Shown here piece after piece: positions 32,886-43,683 of a stretch of DNA of 64,000 nucleotides. The position numbers were made by a program, and so were the translations under genes. Origin of the DNA: Antrodiella citrinella (lineage: Eukaryota > Basidiomycota > Agaricomycetes > Polyporales > Steccherinaceae); contig SGPM01000013.1 in the NCBI GenBank assembly GCA_004802725.1, positions 62,001-126,000 of the forward strand, in the 5' to 3' direction. Each line of letters begins with the position of its first letter. The stretch's first letter is position 1. The notes beneath the pieces were generated by a model. The model did not search any database, was not told the DNA's origin, and saw nothing but the letters and a program-made list of their open reading frames with translations.

Positions 32886-33698
32886 TTTGAAGAGAGAGGG
32901 ATGAGGAAAGGGGGAGAAGGAGCGGAACTCGAAGTATTTGTAGCACTAAAGCTGCCTGCGGGGTAATCATGGAGAAACGGATGATTGGTGGCGGGGACGA
33001 CGGACCGTGCAGATATAACGATCTGCAACGATCATCAGACCGGAACATACATAGTAGAGGAGGTGTCCCTAACTTGTGAGTGCGTTCTAGTAGGTACACC
33101 CATCGTCGAGACTTGCATGCGGCGTGGCTAGACGTCCACGATATGGCACAGTGCGATGAACGTGGCCCTGGTCCTGATTTTTCGCTTGTGTACGTGAATT
33201 GGCACCGACGGGGATGCGATGGATGGGATATCGAGGAACGGCGACACTGATACAGACTCCGGGTATTCCATCGAAGCCGTGTCACGGTCTAGAGAAAGGT
33301 GATCCAGCGCAGCTCATTTCCGTTCTTGCTCATGGATGTTGGAAATGTCTTGACTCTCGAATACCGTCATTTGGGATGCGATGACTCTTGGTAAGAGCGT
33401 GCGAGGCCCTGTGATGGTGCGTGTCTCTTTCTCATAGAAACTAGCATCTTCGTATAGAAGACACGCATCTTCGGTTGTATTCTCTCGAGGCTGTCTGCTG
33501 GCTCCCAGCGAATGAAAATCGATACGAGTTGGTGCTGTCGAATGTACACGCCTTTCGCCAATTTACGCAGGTCGTGATGGCACAATCGATGCGTTTTATT
33601 ACGTAACGCCCATGCTGATATAAAGCATTATCGCTCTCCGTTTTTCTCTCTGCACCCTTCCCTTCCCTCCCTTGATCTTCCTCTCCGTTTTATCAACA
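32886..33698. promoter_or_regulatory. Divergent promoter region XYL2 / MET6
   Basis: 813 nt without a supported gene. It holds the MET6 TATA box and CT-rich leader on the right. Other motifs are not distinctive enough to call. Confidence 0.5.
33619..33624 (+). promoter_or_regulatory. TATA box of MET6
   Basis: TATAAA lies 75-80 nt upstream of the MET6 ATG, and a strongly CT-rich stretch (33631-33690) runs from it to just before the ATG. This is the classic core promoter of highly expressed fungal genes. Confidence 0.65.
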
Positions 33699-36403
33699 AT
33701 GGTCTCATCCAGCGTTCTTGGTTTCCCTCGCATCGGTATGCCCTGCCTCCCACGTCGCGCTCCCTACATATTTCATCTAACCGCGTTCCTTCCTTCTCGC
33801 GTAGGTGCTAACCGTGAGGTGAAAAAGGCCGTCGAGGCCTACTGGGGCGGCAAGCTGTCCGCTGATGAATTGACCAAGGCTGCTGCCAACGTCAAGAAGA
33901 CCAGCTGGACCAGCATCAAGGCGCAGGGCGTCGATCTCGTCCCCAGGTTAGTTTTTACACCGTTTTCATCGATTCCAGCGCGCTTATAACCATCTTCAAA
34001 TCCAGCGGCGATTTCTCGTTGTATGACCATGTCCTCGACCACTCGGCCGCTTTCGGTGTCATCCCCCAGCGTTACCTTGGCCACAACTTGTCACCTCTTG
34101 ATGTTTACTTTGCCATGGGTCGTGGACGTCAAGCCGACGGTGTCGATGTTCCCGCTTCCGAGATGAAGAAGTGGTAAGTGCCGTTTAGACACATAGCTCT
34201 TCCCTCAATGTCTTACGTCTTGCTTTTGATCAGGTTCGACTCCAACTACCACTTCGTTGTCCCAGAGTTCTCTGAGACCACCGACTTCAAGCTTGTCTTC
34301 AACAAGGCTGTCGAGGAGTTCAACGAGGCCAAGGCTGCTGGTGTCACCACCCGCCCTGTTGTCCTCGGTCCCATCTCTTTCCTCTACCTTGGCAAGGCCG
34401 CTAAGGGCGCCGCCGCCGGGTTCAAGCCCATCTCCTTGTTGCCCAAGCTCATTCCCGTCTACAAGCAGCTCCTCGCTGACTTGAAGGCGGCTGGTGCTGA
34501 GTGGGTCCAGATCGATGAGCCCGTCTTGGTCCTCGATGCTGGTCTTGACTACCAGTCCCAGTTCGCTTCAACCTACGCTGAGCTTGCTCCCGTCTCCTCC
34601 AAGATCATGTTGACCACCTACTACGGCCGTCTTGACTCCAACTTGTCTTTCGTTGCCAAGTTGCCCGTTGCCGGCCTCCACATTGATCTCGACCGCGCTC
34701 CTGGTCAATTGGATGAGGTCCTCGCTGCTATCAAGTCGACCCACATTGTCCTCTCTCTCGGTGTTGTTTCCGGTCGTAACATCTGGAAGAACGACTTTGC
34801 CGCTTCCATTAAGCTCGGCCAGAAGGCTATCGACGTCATCGGTACTGACCGTGTAGTCATCGCTACTTCGTCTTCTCTCCTTCACACCCCAGTCACACTG
34901 GCCGCGGAAACCAAGTTGACTGCCGAACAGAAGGACTGGTTCTCTTTCGCCCTTGAGAAGGCCAGGGAGGTCGCCGTCATTGCCGCTGTTTTGTCCGGCT
35001 CCCAAGACGCCAAGGTCGCTGAGGCCCTCGAGGCCAACAGGGTTTCCATCGCTAAGCGTCGTGAATTCGAGGCAACTTCCGATGATGCCGTCAGGAAGCG
35101 TGTTGCTGCTATCACCCCCGAGATGTGGGTACGCAAGAGCCCCTTCGCCGTCCGTCGGGAGATCCAGCAGAAGTCTCTCAACCTGCCCAAGTTCGCTACC
35201 ACCACTATTGGATCTTTCCCTGTATGTCGCTGTTCTGGTATGAGTGTTTTTGGATCATGCTGACCATTTCAATAGCAAACCAAGGAGATCCGTGCCATTC
35301 GTGCTAAGCTCACCAAGGGCGAGGTCACCGTTGCTGAGTATGACGACTTCATCAAGAAGGAGATCGAGAGTGTTGTCCGCTTCCAAGAGAAGATTGGCCT
35401 CGACTTACTTGTCCACGGTGAACCCGAGCGTAACGACATGGTGCAGTACTTTGGCGAGCGTTTGAAAGGCTTCGTCTTCACCCAAAACGGTTGGGTTCAG
35501 AGCTACGGTTCCCGGTGAGTGATTTGCTTGCCGAATGGAATGTAATTATTGATACAAAATTGCTTCCTCAGTTATGTCCGTCCCCCCATTGTCGTCTCCG
35601 ACGTCAGCCGTGACGGCCCCATCACCACCCAGTGGTCAAGCTATGCTCAGAGTGTCACTGACAAGCCCATGAAGGGTATGCTTACTGGACCGGTCACGAT
35701 CTTGAATTGGTCTTTCCCTCGTGCGGACGTTTCCCGTGAGGTCCAGTGCCAGCAATTGTCCTTGGCTCTCCGTGACGAAGTTATTGACCTCGAGAAGGCC
35801 GGCATCAAGGCCGTTCAGGTCGACGAGCCTGCTCTGCGTGAGGGTCTCCCTCTCCGCAAGGCTGACTGGAAAGAGTACCTCGGATGGTCTGTTTCCTCCT
35901 TCAAGCTTGCCACCGCTGGTGTCACCGATGCTCTCCAGACCCACTCCCACTTCTGCTACTCCGACTTCGATGATATTTTCCCCTCTATCCAAGCACTCGA
36001 TGCCGACGTTATCTCCATCGAGGCGTCCAAGAGCGACCTCAAGCTGCTCAACACTTTCAAGCAGTATGGTTACTCCAACCAGATCGGCCCCGGTGTCTAC
36101 GATATCCACTCTCCCCGTGTTCCCTCTGAGCAGGAGATCAAGGACCGTATTGCATCCATGCTTGAGACACTCCCCGCGGATTTGGTCGTGATCAACCCTG
36201 TAAGTAATATTCGTGTGTCTTTTTGAATCGTTTCTTACGCTGTATTTCACAGGACTGTGGTCTCAAGACCCGTGGCTGGAAGGAGACAGAGGGTGAGTTC
36301 TCATAGACGCGTCGGTGTGTGTTCTGTCGACTCACACGCTCTCACAGCTTCCCTCGTCAACCTCGTCAACGCCGCTCGCTGGGCCCGCAAGACCTACGCT
36401 TAA
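33699..36403 (+). CDS. MET6: Cobalamin-independent methionine synthase
   Basis: Eight exons: 33699-33735, 33805-33946, 34006-34173, 34234-35221, 35276-35514, 35572-36199, 36253-36292, 36348-36403 (765 aa, full length). It transfers the methyl group of 5-methyltetrahydropteroyl-polyglutamate to homocysteine. [21 protein letters not shown] opens the N-terminal barrel. The C-terminal catalytic barrel has [49 protein letters not shown], the zinc ligands THSHFCYS and [11 protein letters not shown], and HSPRVPS. Codon use is strongly biased to C-ending codons, consistent with high expression. A 204-codon antisense frame over exon 6 is a by-product of this bias. Confidence 0.98.
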
Positions 36404-36912
36404 ATGCGCAGCCCCCTTCACGCTTCAACAGCGTCCCCGTATCAATAACTTATCAGTGTCGGAACCTCAACCGTCCGCTCTGAATCAACGTCGGGAGGTT
36501 AGTTGTTGCGATTTCATATCTATGAGGCCGGTTTGCCTATACTGCCGCTCTGGGGCAATATGGCTGGCTCGGATTCTCTTGCATGCCCGTTCCTCGTGGC
36601 CATGCCAGCTTAGCGGAAGGAGTGCTGGGTTGATTAAGTTGTTGTCGTATGGGTTTCAACAATCCTTGGAGACGCCTCAACTGCGATTTTTACGACTGCA
36701 GATGTCTTGAGTAGTATAATGAAATTGTATTCTTTACGCACTTCACGAGGTGTTGCACGATTCAGTATCCGACTAATATTCTTGTCAGTGTGCGGACGTT
36801 GGTATGTATATGCATGTGTTTTGCGGAGACGTGATGTGACACAGCGCGTCTGTGACATGACTCGCTCCGAGTCGATGCAGCTTATCCCTTCGTCTTCTCA
36901 TCTTTACCACCA
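36404..36912. other. Intergenic, MET6 to ASCH-like gene
   Basis: 509 nt with the MET6 3' UTR and an AT-richer stretch. No gene is supported. Confidence 0.4.
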
Positions 36913-37528
36913 ATGCCTCGAGTCCCCAACGTGCGCAAATCTGAGTCAAAACCATTTCAATGGCCGAAGAAGAAGACATCAAACGAGCACGATGCGACCA
37001 AGCCTGACAAGCCCGCGAAGACTCGAAAAACCCCTAAGGACAAACCAGATCGCGTATACACCGACACGGTGATGACGATCAAACCACAATTTGCGGAGAT
37101 GATTGCAAACAGGGAGAAGAACTACGAGTACCGGAAGTACGAGCTGAGAGAAACGGTGGAGAGGTTGTGGTTGTATGAGACGGCGCCGACGTCGTGTATC
37201 ACGTACGTCTTCACCTCGGGTCATCACGTCGTTCTGTTGTCTATGAATTGAACTCGCTTTATATGCTAGATACGTGATGGAGACTACGCGTCCCAAACGA
37301 CCTGGAGAAGTCAATGACCCTTCCGGTGTAGGCAACGACGACTTCGACGCTGGGCTCAAGCAGTCGAAGTTCGGATACCCCGTCTTGGGGTTGTACAAGT
37401 TGCCTACTCCCATATCATCCACGCAGTTGAAAGCTACCTATGGTATGGCAATACCACAAGGGTTTTGCTTCGCAACCAAGACCTTAGTTGAGGACATCCG
37501 GCTGGAGGACATGGAGAAGATATTTTGA
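36913..37528 (+). CDS. ASCH/PUA-like small protein
   Basis: Two exons: 36913-37202 and 37270-37528 (182 aa). A Lys/Pro-rich basic N-terminus of about 45 residues precedes a compact domain: MTIKPQFAEMIANREKNYEYRKYEL, then VERLWLYETAPTSCITYVMET and FGYPVLGLYKLPTP. The order (SIHPxYA-like strand, charged EYRK turn, LWxYxTAP strand) resembles ASCH-domain proteins of the PUA-like superfamily, which bind modified nucleosides or RNA. Partner and substrate are unknown. The assignment is by pattern only. Confidence 0.6.
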
Positions 37529-37811
37529 TTCATTTCACGGAACACATATGCATCGTACGTTGAAAGCTGTATATCAAAAAGATCAAGGATTGACTCGTTC
37601 GAATTCAGGTTGTAGACAATACGATATATTCGATTTGTACTGTATCCTAATTCGCGCTTCGACATCGCGTCAATACATAGCCCTCGCCATCTAACTAGCA
37701 ATCAAACATCGTGATCCCTTAAACCTTCCCTACGCCCTCCCCTGACTACTCTGGCCCGAGTCCGAGCCTCCAATACACGCTACCTTGATTACCTCAACGC
37801 CCGATTCAAAG

Positions 37812-40499
37812 TCAATTCTGGAGCGGAGCGGTTCCAGTCATGACACGATGAATATACTCGACACTGTACGGGCGGAACAACTTCTTCGGCTCCCTGACCC
37901 ATTTCTTCACTTCCTCGACAAGACGCGCGAGGGACAAATCCCTCTCCTTCATTGTGTCGTACGCCAGCAAGTAATCCATACCTCGTTTTTTCAGGTACTC
38001 ATACTCGCCAACAGCTGCCTTGGACTTGGACAGACGCGCGCCGGACCAATCGGTGATGAGAGGCGCATAGAACTTGACGGGGAACGCGGACTGCTTGACT
38101 TCGTCACTGGCGAGGAGGAAAGCTTGACGCAAGAGGAGTTGTTCGTTGCAGAACCCCGCCCCCACGCCGGTAACGCGCATGTGAGACCGTACCATGGCGT
38201 TGGGATCTGAGGCAGCCTCGTTGCGGCTGTGGACGGTGTCTTCGGCATGTACCAGCATGCGGATCACATCGGTGAGAGGTCTGTCGAAGCGGAGTCTGCG
38301 ACGCTCGTTCGCTTGGTCGAAGTCGATCGAGTACGAGCCATGTTCAGAGCATTCGAATAATACTGCGGCCTCTGTACTCTCTGTGCCCGGATTATATCCT
38401 GTCCGCTTTCCCACTCGGCGGCAGTCGGGCTTGTGGCAAGTGCTGCTGATGCCAAGCCTGCGGTCCTGTGGGAAAAGCTCTGCGACGATCCGATCTTCGT
38501 CTGCCAAGATACGGCGTACGACGGTGGGGAAAGACGACAACTGTGACAAATCCTGGAACGTCTCAACTCGAACTTCGACGTCTTCGTCCAGCAGTTGGAG
38601 GACGGAACGAATAATCTTCACGTGGCTCGCTATAAGGCTGTCGGTAGCAGGCGTGGGCGCACCGACCACATCCAGCACAATGATGGGCTTTAACTCCGTG
38701 CGAGGATTCACCTCGCAGGCCTTCTCCATGAGGTCGCGAGAAAGGACCAGTGCAAGGATGGAAAGGATAACGTTGACGACATTGGGAGGATAAGGGGAGT
38801 CAATGTCCAAGTGTAAGGATAGAGTGGCCTTCTCGGACGTAGTTCGATAGAGTCCAAGGTAACGCAGTAACGCAGCTGCGAATTTCCTCTCAAACACGTA
38901 GGATCCCGCTCCAAGAGGGTCATGGACTTCACCGTCGTGGTGAACCACAAACGCGTCGTCTGCGTAGGCCGACGTGTTTTCGCTGTCAGGACGAGGAAGC
39001 ATCCCATCGATGAGGAGACGAATGTAATCCACACTCTTCGCCCCGAACAGTTTCTTCGGGTCCTCCAACCAATCTTTCACGTCTTTGAACAGCGGCGTCC
39101 AATCCGTTCCGGACTCCTGGGCCTTCTTGTAAGATAAAAAGCGCGTCATGTTCAAGGTTTCCATGTACTTGTACGCGCCATCCTTGACATACAGAGACTT
39201 GGAGAGCTTCGAGCCCGCCCAGTCGATGATGAGGGGAGCATAGACAATAACGGGAGGAGCAGCGTCTGGTATACGGACCAGCTGACGCCACAGAAGTTGT
39301 TCTTGGTAGAGACCGGCGTAGTCGAAGCCAGTGACTTTGAAATGGAGGCGTTCGCGGTCGCAGGGAGGGTCGGCACGGCTGCGACGCGTGTCGTCTGCGT
39401 AAAGGATGGTGCGAACAAGGTTGCGAAGCGGTGTGTTCATCTCCAGGTCCTCGACTTCGTTTGAGTTCTCCAGGGTAACCGTGTGCGGCCCATGGTCAGG
39501 GCAACGAAAAGTGAGCATAGTGGCGTCCTCAAGGAACTCGGTTTGGTTGTGAATTCCATGCTTGTCGGCGATACCACAGCCTGGTACGGGACACGCACGA
39601 CGAAGTGCGAGTCTCTCCTTCTCCGGCGCAATCTCTGAAGCGATGTTGACATCCCTGAGGATGTCTCGTAAGACTCGCGCAATGCCCGGCATCTTCAGTA
39701 GGTCACTTTGGTACTTGATGCGGTACGTGACGCCGAACTCGTCGGAAAGCTGAGCGAGCAATTGCTCGTAGTCGGGGAGGAATCCGAGGTGTCCACCAGT
39801 GGCGCGATGACTGCGTTGGTACTTGAGACCATCCTCTCTCTCTATCTTCTCACCATTGTCAGGAGCCGTATCCACCAAATCTAGGATGAGCTCGATGCTG
39901 GTGTCGCGGACACCCAAAGCGGCGAGCTCACCCTTCATGCTGGCACAAAGTGCTGCAGCAAGAGTGAAAACCGTGATGGTGCCAACGTGAGGACTGTTGT
40001 TGGGCTGAGCACCGATGTGAACGCAAACGACTTTGGACTTGAACTCCTGAACATTGTTCTTCGTCACATTCTCCTTCATACGAGTGTCTTCTGCACCAGT
40101 CTCCGAGAGACTGCCGAGAAGACACGCGTCGTCGGGCGGTCCCGACGCACATTCTGTAACCCGTCTCGCAGCCTTAAGCGGTGCACCACCGGGTAATACG
40201 ATGGCCTCATGAGGTATCTCATTACGAACAGTGATCGAGTCTGACAACTCGCTCACCGCAAAAGACTGCGAAACATGGGTTCCATTGGGGACGACGTCGA
40301 CACCCTTACCACTGTCGAGTGCCCCTATGTTGTGGAGGATGACCCTAGCAAGGGTTCTCCCATCCTGGTATGGTCCTGCATAGGACGTGTCGAGAACGCG
40401 ACCATCATGCGGGGCCGCGAACGTCTCGGGTATAGTGACCATTCGGGCCACTTCGTTGCTCGCAGAGCGACGAGTCAAAAGCGAGAATATGATGCCCAT
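37812..40499 (-). CDS. Intronless protein with two class-I aminoacyl-tRNA-synthetase-like modules
   Basis: A single uninterrupted frame (895 aa from ATG 40499). The frame stays open upstream to 40685, but that start lies upstream of the TATA box. Residues 1-150 look disordered. Module 1 (about 155-500) has a HIGH-type element (VHIGAQPNNSPHVGT), a Cys4/His zinc-like cluster (C303, C308, C333, H336) and a KMSKS-type loop DWAGSKLSKS followed by YKYM. Module 2 (about 558-890) repeats the layout: a degenerate first motif (LHLDIDSPYPPNVV), CHKPDC...CSEHG, and DWSGARLSKS followed by YEYL. Both modules end with a related block (VKDWLEDPKKLFGAKSVDYI versus VKKWVREPKKLFRPYSVEYI). This indicates an internal duplication of a class-I LysRS-like fold. 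Amino-acid specificity and activity cannot be told from the sequence. Confidence 0.85.
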   Translation of the reverse strand: MGIIFSLLTRRSASNEVARMVTIPETFAAPHDGRVLDTSYAGPYQDGRTLARVILHNIGALDSGKGVDVVPNGTHVSQSFAVSELSDSITVRNEIPHEAIVLPGGAPLKAARRVTECASGPPDDACLLGSLSETGAEDTRMKENVTKNNVQEFKSKVVCVHIGAQPNNSPHVGTITVFTLAAALCASMKGELAALGVRDTSIELILDLVDTAPDNGEKIEREDGLKYQRSHRATGGHLGFLPDYEQLLAQLSDEFGVTYRIKYQSDLLKMPGIARVLRDILRDVNIASEIAPEKERLALRRACPVPGCGIADKHGIHNQTEFLEDATMLTFRCPDHGPHTVTLENSNEVEDLEMNTPLRNLVRTILYADDTRRSRADPPCDRERLHFKVTGFDYAGLYQEQLLWRQLVRIPDAAPPVIVYAPLIIDWAGSKLSKSLYVKDGAYKYMETLNMTRFLSYKKAQESGTDWTPLFKDVKDWLEDPKKLFGAKSVDYIRLLIDGMLPRPDSENTSAYADDAFVVHHDGEVHDPLGAGSYVFERKFAAALLRYLGLYRTTSEKATLSLHLDIDSPYPPNVVNVILSILALVLSRDLMEKACEVNPRTELKPIIVLDVVGAPTPATDSLIASHVKIIRSVLQLLDEDVEVRVETFQDLSQLSSFPTVVRRILADEDRIVAELFPQDRRLGISSTCHKPDCRRVGKRTGYNPGTESTEAAVLFECSEHGSYSIDFDQANERRRLRFDRPLTDVIRMLVHAEDTVHSRNEAASDPNAMVRSHMRVTGVGAGFCNEQLLLRQAFLLASDEVKQSAFPVKFYAPLITDWSGARLSKSKAAVGEYEYLKKRGMDYLLAYDTMKERDLSLARLVEEVKKWVREPKKLFRPYSVEYIHRVMTGTAPLQN

Positions 40500-41060
40500 G
40501 CTGAATTCGTTGGTATAGCACGTCAACAGGTATCGGACCAGGGTTGGGTTGTGGGGAAATGGAAGTTGTTTACTGCTGGAGGAGCAAATGGGTAGATGAT
40601 GGGTTGGAGTAGGGAGCAAAAGACGCGACGCGGATTTATATTGTCGTAAAGTCGGGCGCTTAGTTTGTGAAACGCGTCGAGTCACATGAAGTCACATCCC
40701 GCGACATCGAGATCCAGGAGTCACTGATCTTCAGCGCCTCGTGGGGTAGTGCTTTTCAAGTTTGAGTGCTTTCATCGTCGTCGAGCACGCTGAAGTAGAA
40801 CAGAAAGCAGGAAGCAGTGATATGTTTAGCTAAAGCAGTTGCATGCACGCGAATTGGTCGTGATACTACAAGATAATACATGTACATGAAGCGTGTAGCG
40901 ATCGTTAGCCTCGAGCAGACAACTGAGTTCATCAGCAGAAACAACCAAAAACCAAACCCCAAGACTGCGTGAATACAAAACGAAAAAGCAGATGAAGTAA
41001 AGAAAGTAATGCAGAATACTATAGGTCTAATAAAAGAGTCATCACTGCAACCGCACACCA
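40500..41060. other. Promoter of synthetase-like gene and 3' flank of DUF2985 gene
   Basis: 561 nt with no additional gene. The small minus-strand frame 40756-41061 is hydrophobic but lacks a conserved pattern and abuts the stop of the next gene; I treat it as 3' UTR. Confidence 0.4.
40635..40640 (-). promoter_or_regulatory. TATA box of the synthetase-like gene
   Basis: TATAAA on the minus strand, 136 nt upstream of ATG 40499. It argues that translation starts at 40499 rather than at the ATG at 40685. Confidence 0.45.
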
Positions 41061-43430
41061 TTATTGCAACGCCGCCGCTGGAGGAACAGTCATGGAGTCA
41101 GAGATCGGAATGGAGTTGACAGACTCCATGCGAGGTGACACGGGAATATTTGGCAACGACTTCTCCTCGTCCTTCTCCTCCTCCGCTTCCCGTGGTTCGA
41201 CTACCGTCGAGTCGGACAGCGCGAAATCCTGACGCCGGGGTGCTGCTGAACGCACGACGGGTGTAGACTCAGTGGTAGTCGGCTCGGTGCTGCCTTCCGC
41301 AGTAATCATGATCGCAGGATTGTTGGTAGCTGGACGGGGAGATTCCATCGCCAACGCCGACCTCAACCGCTGCTCAACAGCCTCATTTCGCTTCGTCTTC
41401 TTCCCTCCCCACCAAATATAAACTCCTGCCGCAATACCGGCGACCTGTCAAACAATTAGCCAATCTGTATGGCTATGGCGAACAAAGGCATAACACGTAC
41501 AAATGCAGCTGGAAGTGTAGTAGCCGTGGTCCAAGCAGGTCTCTGAAACCTGTTCAATGACCACATGCATGCACTTAGCAGGATCTAGCATCGAGCTCAG
41601 CAAAACTGATACATATTACGATAGGAGATTGTCATACCTGAAAGAACGAATTCAGGTCGTTCAAGACACAGATCGTAAGCGCGATGCTGGAGTATATACA
41701 TTAGTGTCGTGAAATCGAAGACTCTACGAATAAACATACTTGATTGGAAATGCCTGTGAATGTGACCGTCAGTACCCGGCGTGAGAGTCATGAACAAATT
41801 GACGTACGCGATGAGTCTGTGTCCCGTGCGGTCGATACCATGTTTGCGATTGTGAGAACTTGTATTGCTCTGAGCGGCTAGATCAGGAAGTCGTCTGATC
41901 AATAGAAGCATTCGCAACTCACGATAGTGTAAGTTGGCCTGCTCTCGCGGAGATAAAACATGGACATAATTTTCATCGTATGCCGGGTCAGGTAGGTCAT
42001 CGACATCGTAAAGTTGTGGAAGGCCAGCCTTCCCCCGGAGAATCCTAGTACGCCGCTTGTAGTACCAGATCATGTATATCCGGTAGGTGTCCATTGCACG
42101 GAAAGGTATTAGGCCAATACTTGTAATAGTGAACAGCCCTGGGGTACGGTCAGCACAAAGACTACTCGGCTATATGACAGTAACTCACCAGTCTCGACTT
42201 GTTGACACAGCTCTACCCAATATCCCTGTTTAATCTCAGAGTGTAGATCAATCATTTTGGCCAAGAACAACACAATCCCAGAACCCCAGAACACTGTGAC
42301 CGGACGACGATGAGAGACCGAACATGCACACAGCTCGTTTGGAAGCTCACCTATCATGAATCCGTAGATGCCAACGATAATCTGTGGCAACGTCAGTTTA
42401 CGGCGGCTCGGAAAGTAAGTGGAACACTGACGCCCATAGCTGCAGGAACAAAACGTCAGAAAATGGAGAGAAGCATGTGAAATAGCGACTCACGAGTCTT
42501 GAGGAAGGACCATACACCCCGCATGACTCGCCTGAACTTGTCTCGTTTCCGTAGCACTTCCTCCACATGTCGATCCAAGTTGTCCTCGTACTCCTGGTTG
42601 CCCTTTTCCGCATCGCCCTCAGTTCGTTGCCTCGGAGGAATCGAGGAAAGAACAACGACAGGTTTGCGCGAATAGAATGATAGAGGGGGGCTGAAGTATT
42701 CCGATTAGAGGTCGGAACTCCGAGACAGGAATATGCCGATAACTTACATGACAATCGAGTTGGCGGCATTCGTAAGCATTGATACGGTGGCAATCTGAGG
42801 GTCTGACAGGGAAGATGTATGAGCTCGGAGACCAACAACGTTTTCTCCAACGGGGGAAAGGGACGCACCTATCACATCCAAATGCTCAACAATATCGTCG
42901 TGATGATGTTCTTCGTCGTAGGCCTCATCCTCCGGGTGCTCGGAGTGACTGCTGAGGGCACTGCTGATACGACCGGGCTCGAATTCATGGCCCTCGTCGC
43001 TGGGAATGAGAATATTCTCAGTAGGACCCTCGAAGGAGATCATGCTAGCCCGACTATGCCGACCGGGGGCGGACACGCTAGGTGTTGCTCCGGACATGAC
43101 AGAAACTCTCTCGGACCTGTCGTCAGAAAAGGATGGTATGGGGGCTCTGCAAGCCCTGCTCGACATGATATGAGAAGACACTCTGCCTGGAGGTCTGGGG
43201 GATGGCGGTAGGGATGGAGAGCCTTCCTGGAGTGCGCTCACGGTATGAGAGGGGCGGCGAACATGCTGGGGTTGAGGAGTGAGAGGAACCACTGAATCTG
43301 GTCTTGGTGAGGCTGGCGTAAATATTCCGGCGAAGGATCGAGAGCGGGGTCTGGGTGACGGCCGTTCCGAATCTGGGAGCTCGAGCAGGGTGGCAAACCC
43401 GGGCTCCCTCTTTACTCGTACGGACGGCAT
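41061..43430 (-). CDS. DUF2985-type integral membrane protein
   Basis: Twelve exons: 43430-42869, 42802-42748, 42690-42494, 42439-42432, 42381-42351, 42293-42189, 42138-41923, 41869-41808, 41753-41740, 41686-41638, 41584-41501, 41444-41061 (588 aa). A long Ser/Pro- and acid-rich cytoplasmic N-terminus precedes membrane segments. Signature blocks of this fungal family: KTPMGIIVGIYGF, then VFWGSGIVLFLAK; DTYRIYMIWYYKRRTR; DVDDLPDPAYDENYVHVLS; SQTWYRPHGTQTHRAFPIN; ALTICVLNDLNSFFQ; and RPAWTTATTLPAAF. The tail is acidic/Ser-rich. Two microexons (8 and 14 nt) are required to reconstruct the TPMGIIV and HRAFPIN blocks. Molecular function is not known. Confidence 0.88.
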
Positions 43431-43683
43431 TGCGAGGTCGACGGCCTCGACGACGAGAGGAAGGGAGAAGGATCAGGGAGGAGAGAAAGAGAGAGAAGGG
43501 ACAGGAGCCGGAGACCTGCCTCAGTCTTTCAATTCATGGCTCAAGTGTGGAGATCACATAAGCGCCCCATGCTACACCGTGTGTGCGTGCTAGGCGAAGT
43601 TGGGCAGCGCTCGGGCACGGGAAGTCAATACTCATTACGAGATTGTATTTATTTTATCTCCGGGCAGCATTAATAACATACAC

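Noticed and set aside
35636..36250. 204-codon antisense frame over MET6
   Set aside because: Mirrors the strong codon bias of MET6 exon 6; no start context or family resemblance.
38194..38793. 199-codon antisense frame over the synthetase-like gene
   Set aside because: Shadow of the long sense frame; Ser/Arg/Thr-rich without domains.
40500..40685. 62-residue N-terminal extension of the synthetase-like protein
   Set aside because: Its ATG (40685) lies upstream of the TATA box at 40635-40640, so it is unlikely to be transcribed.
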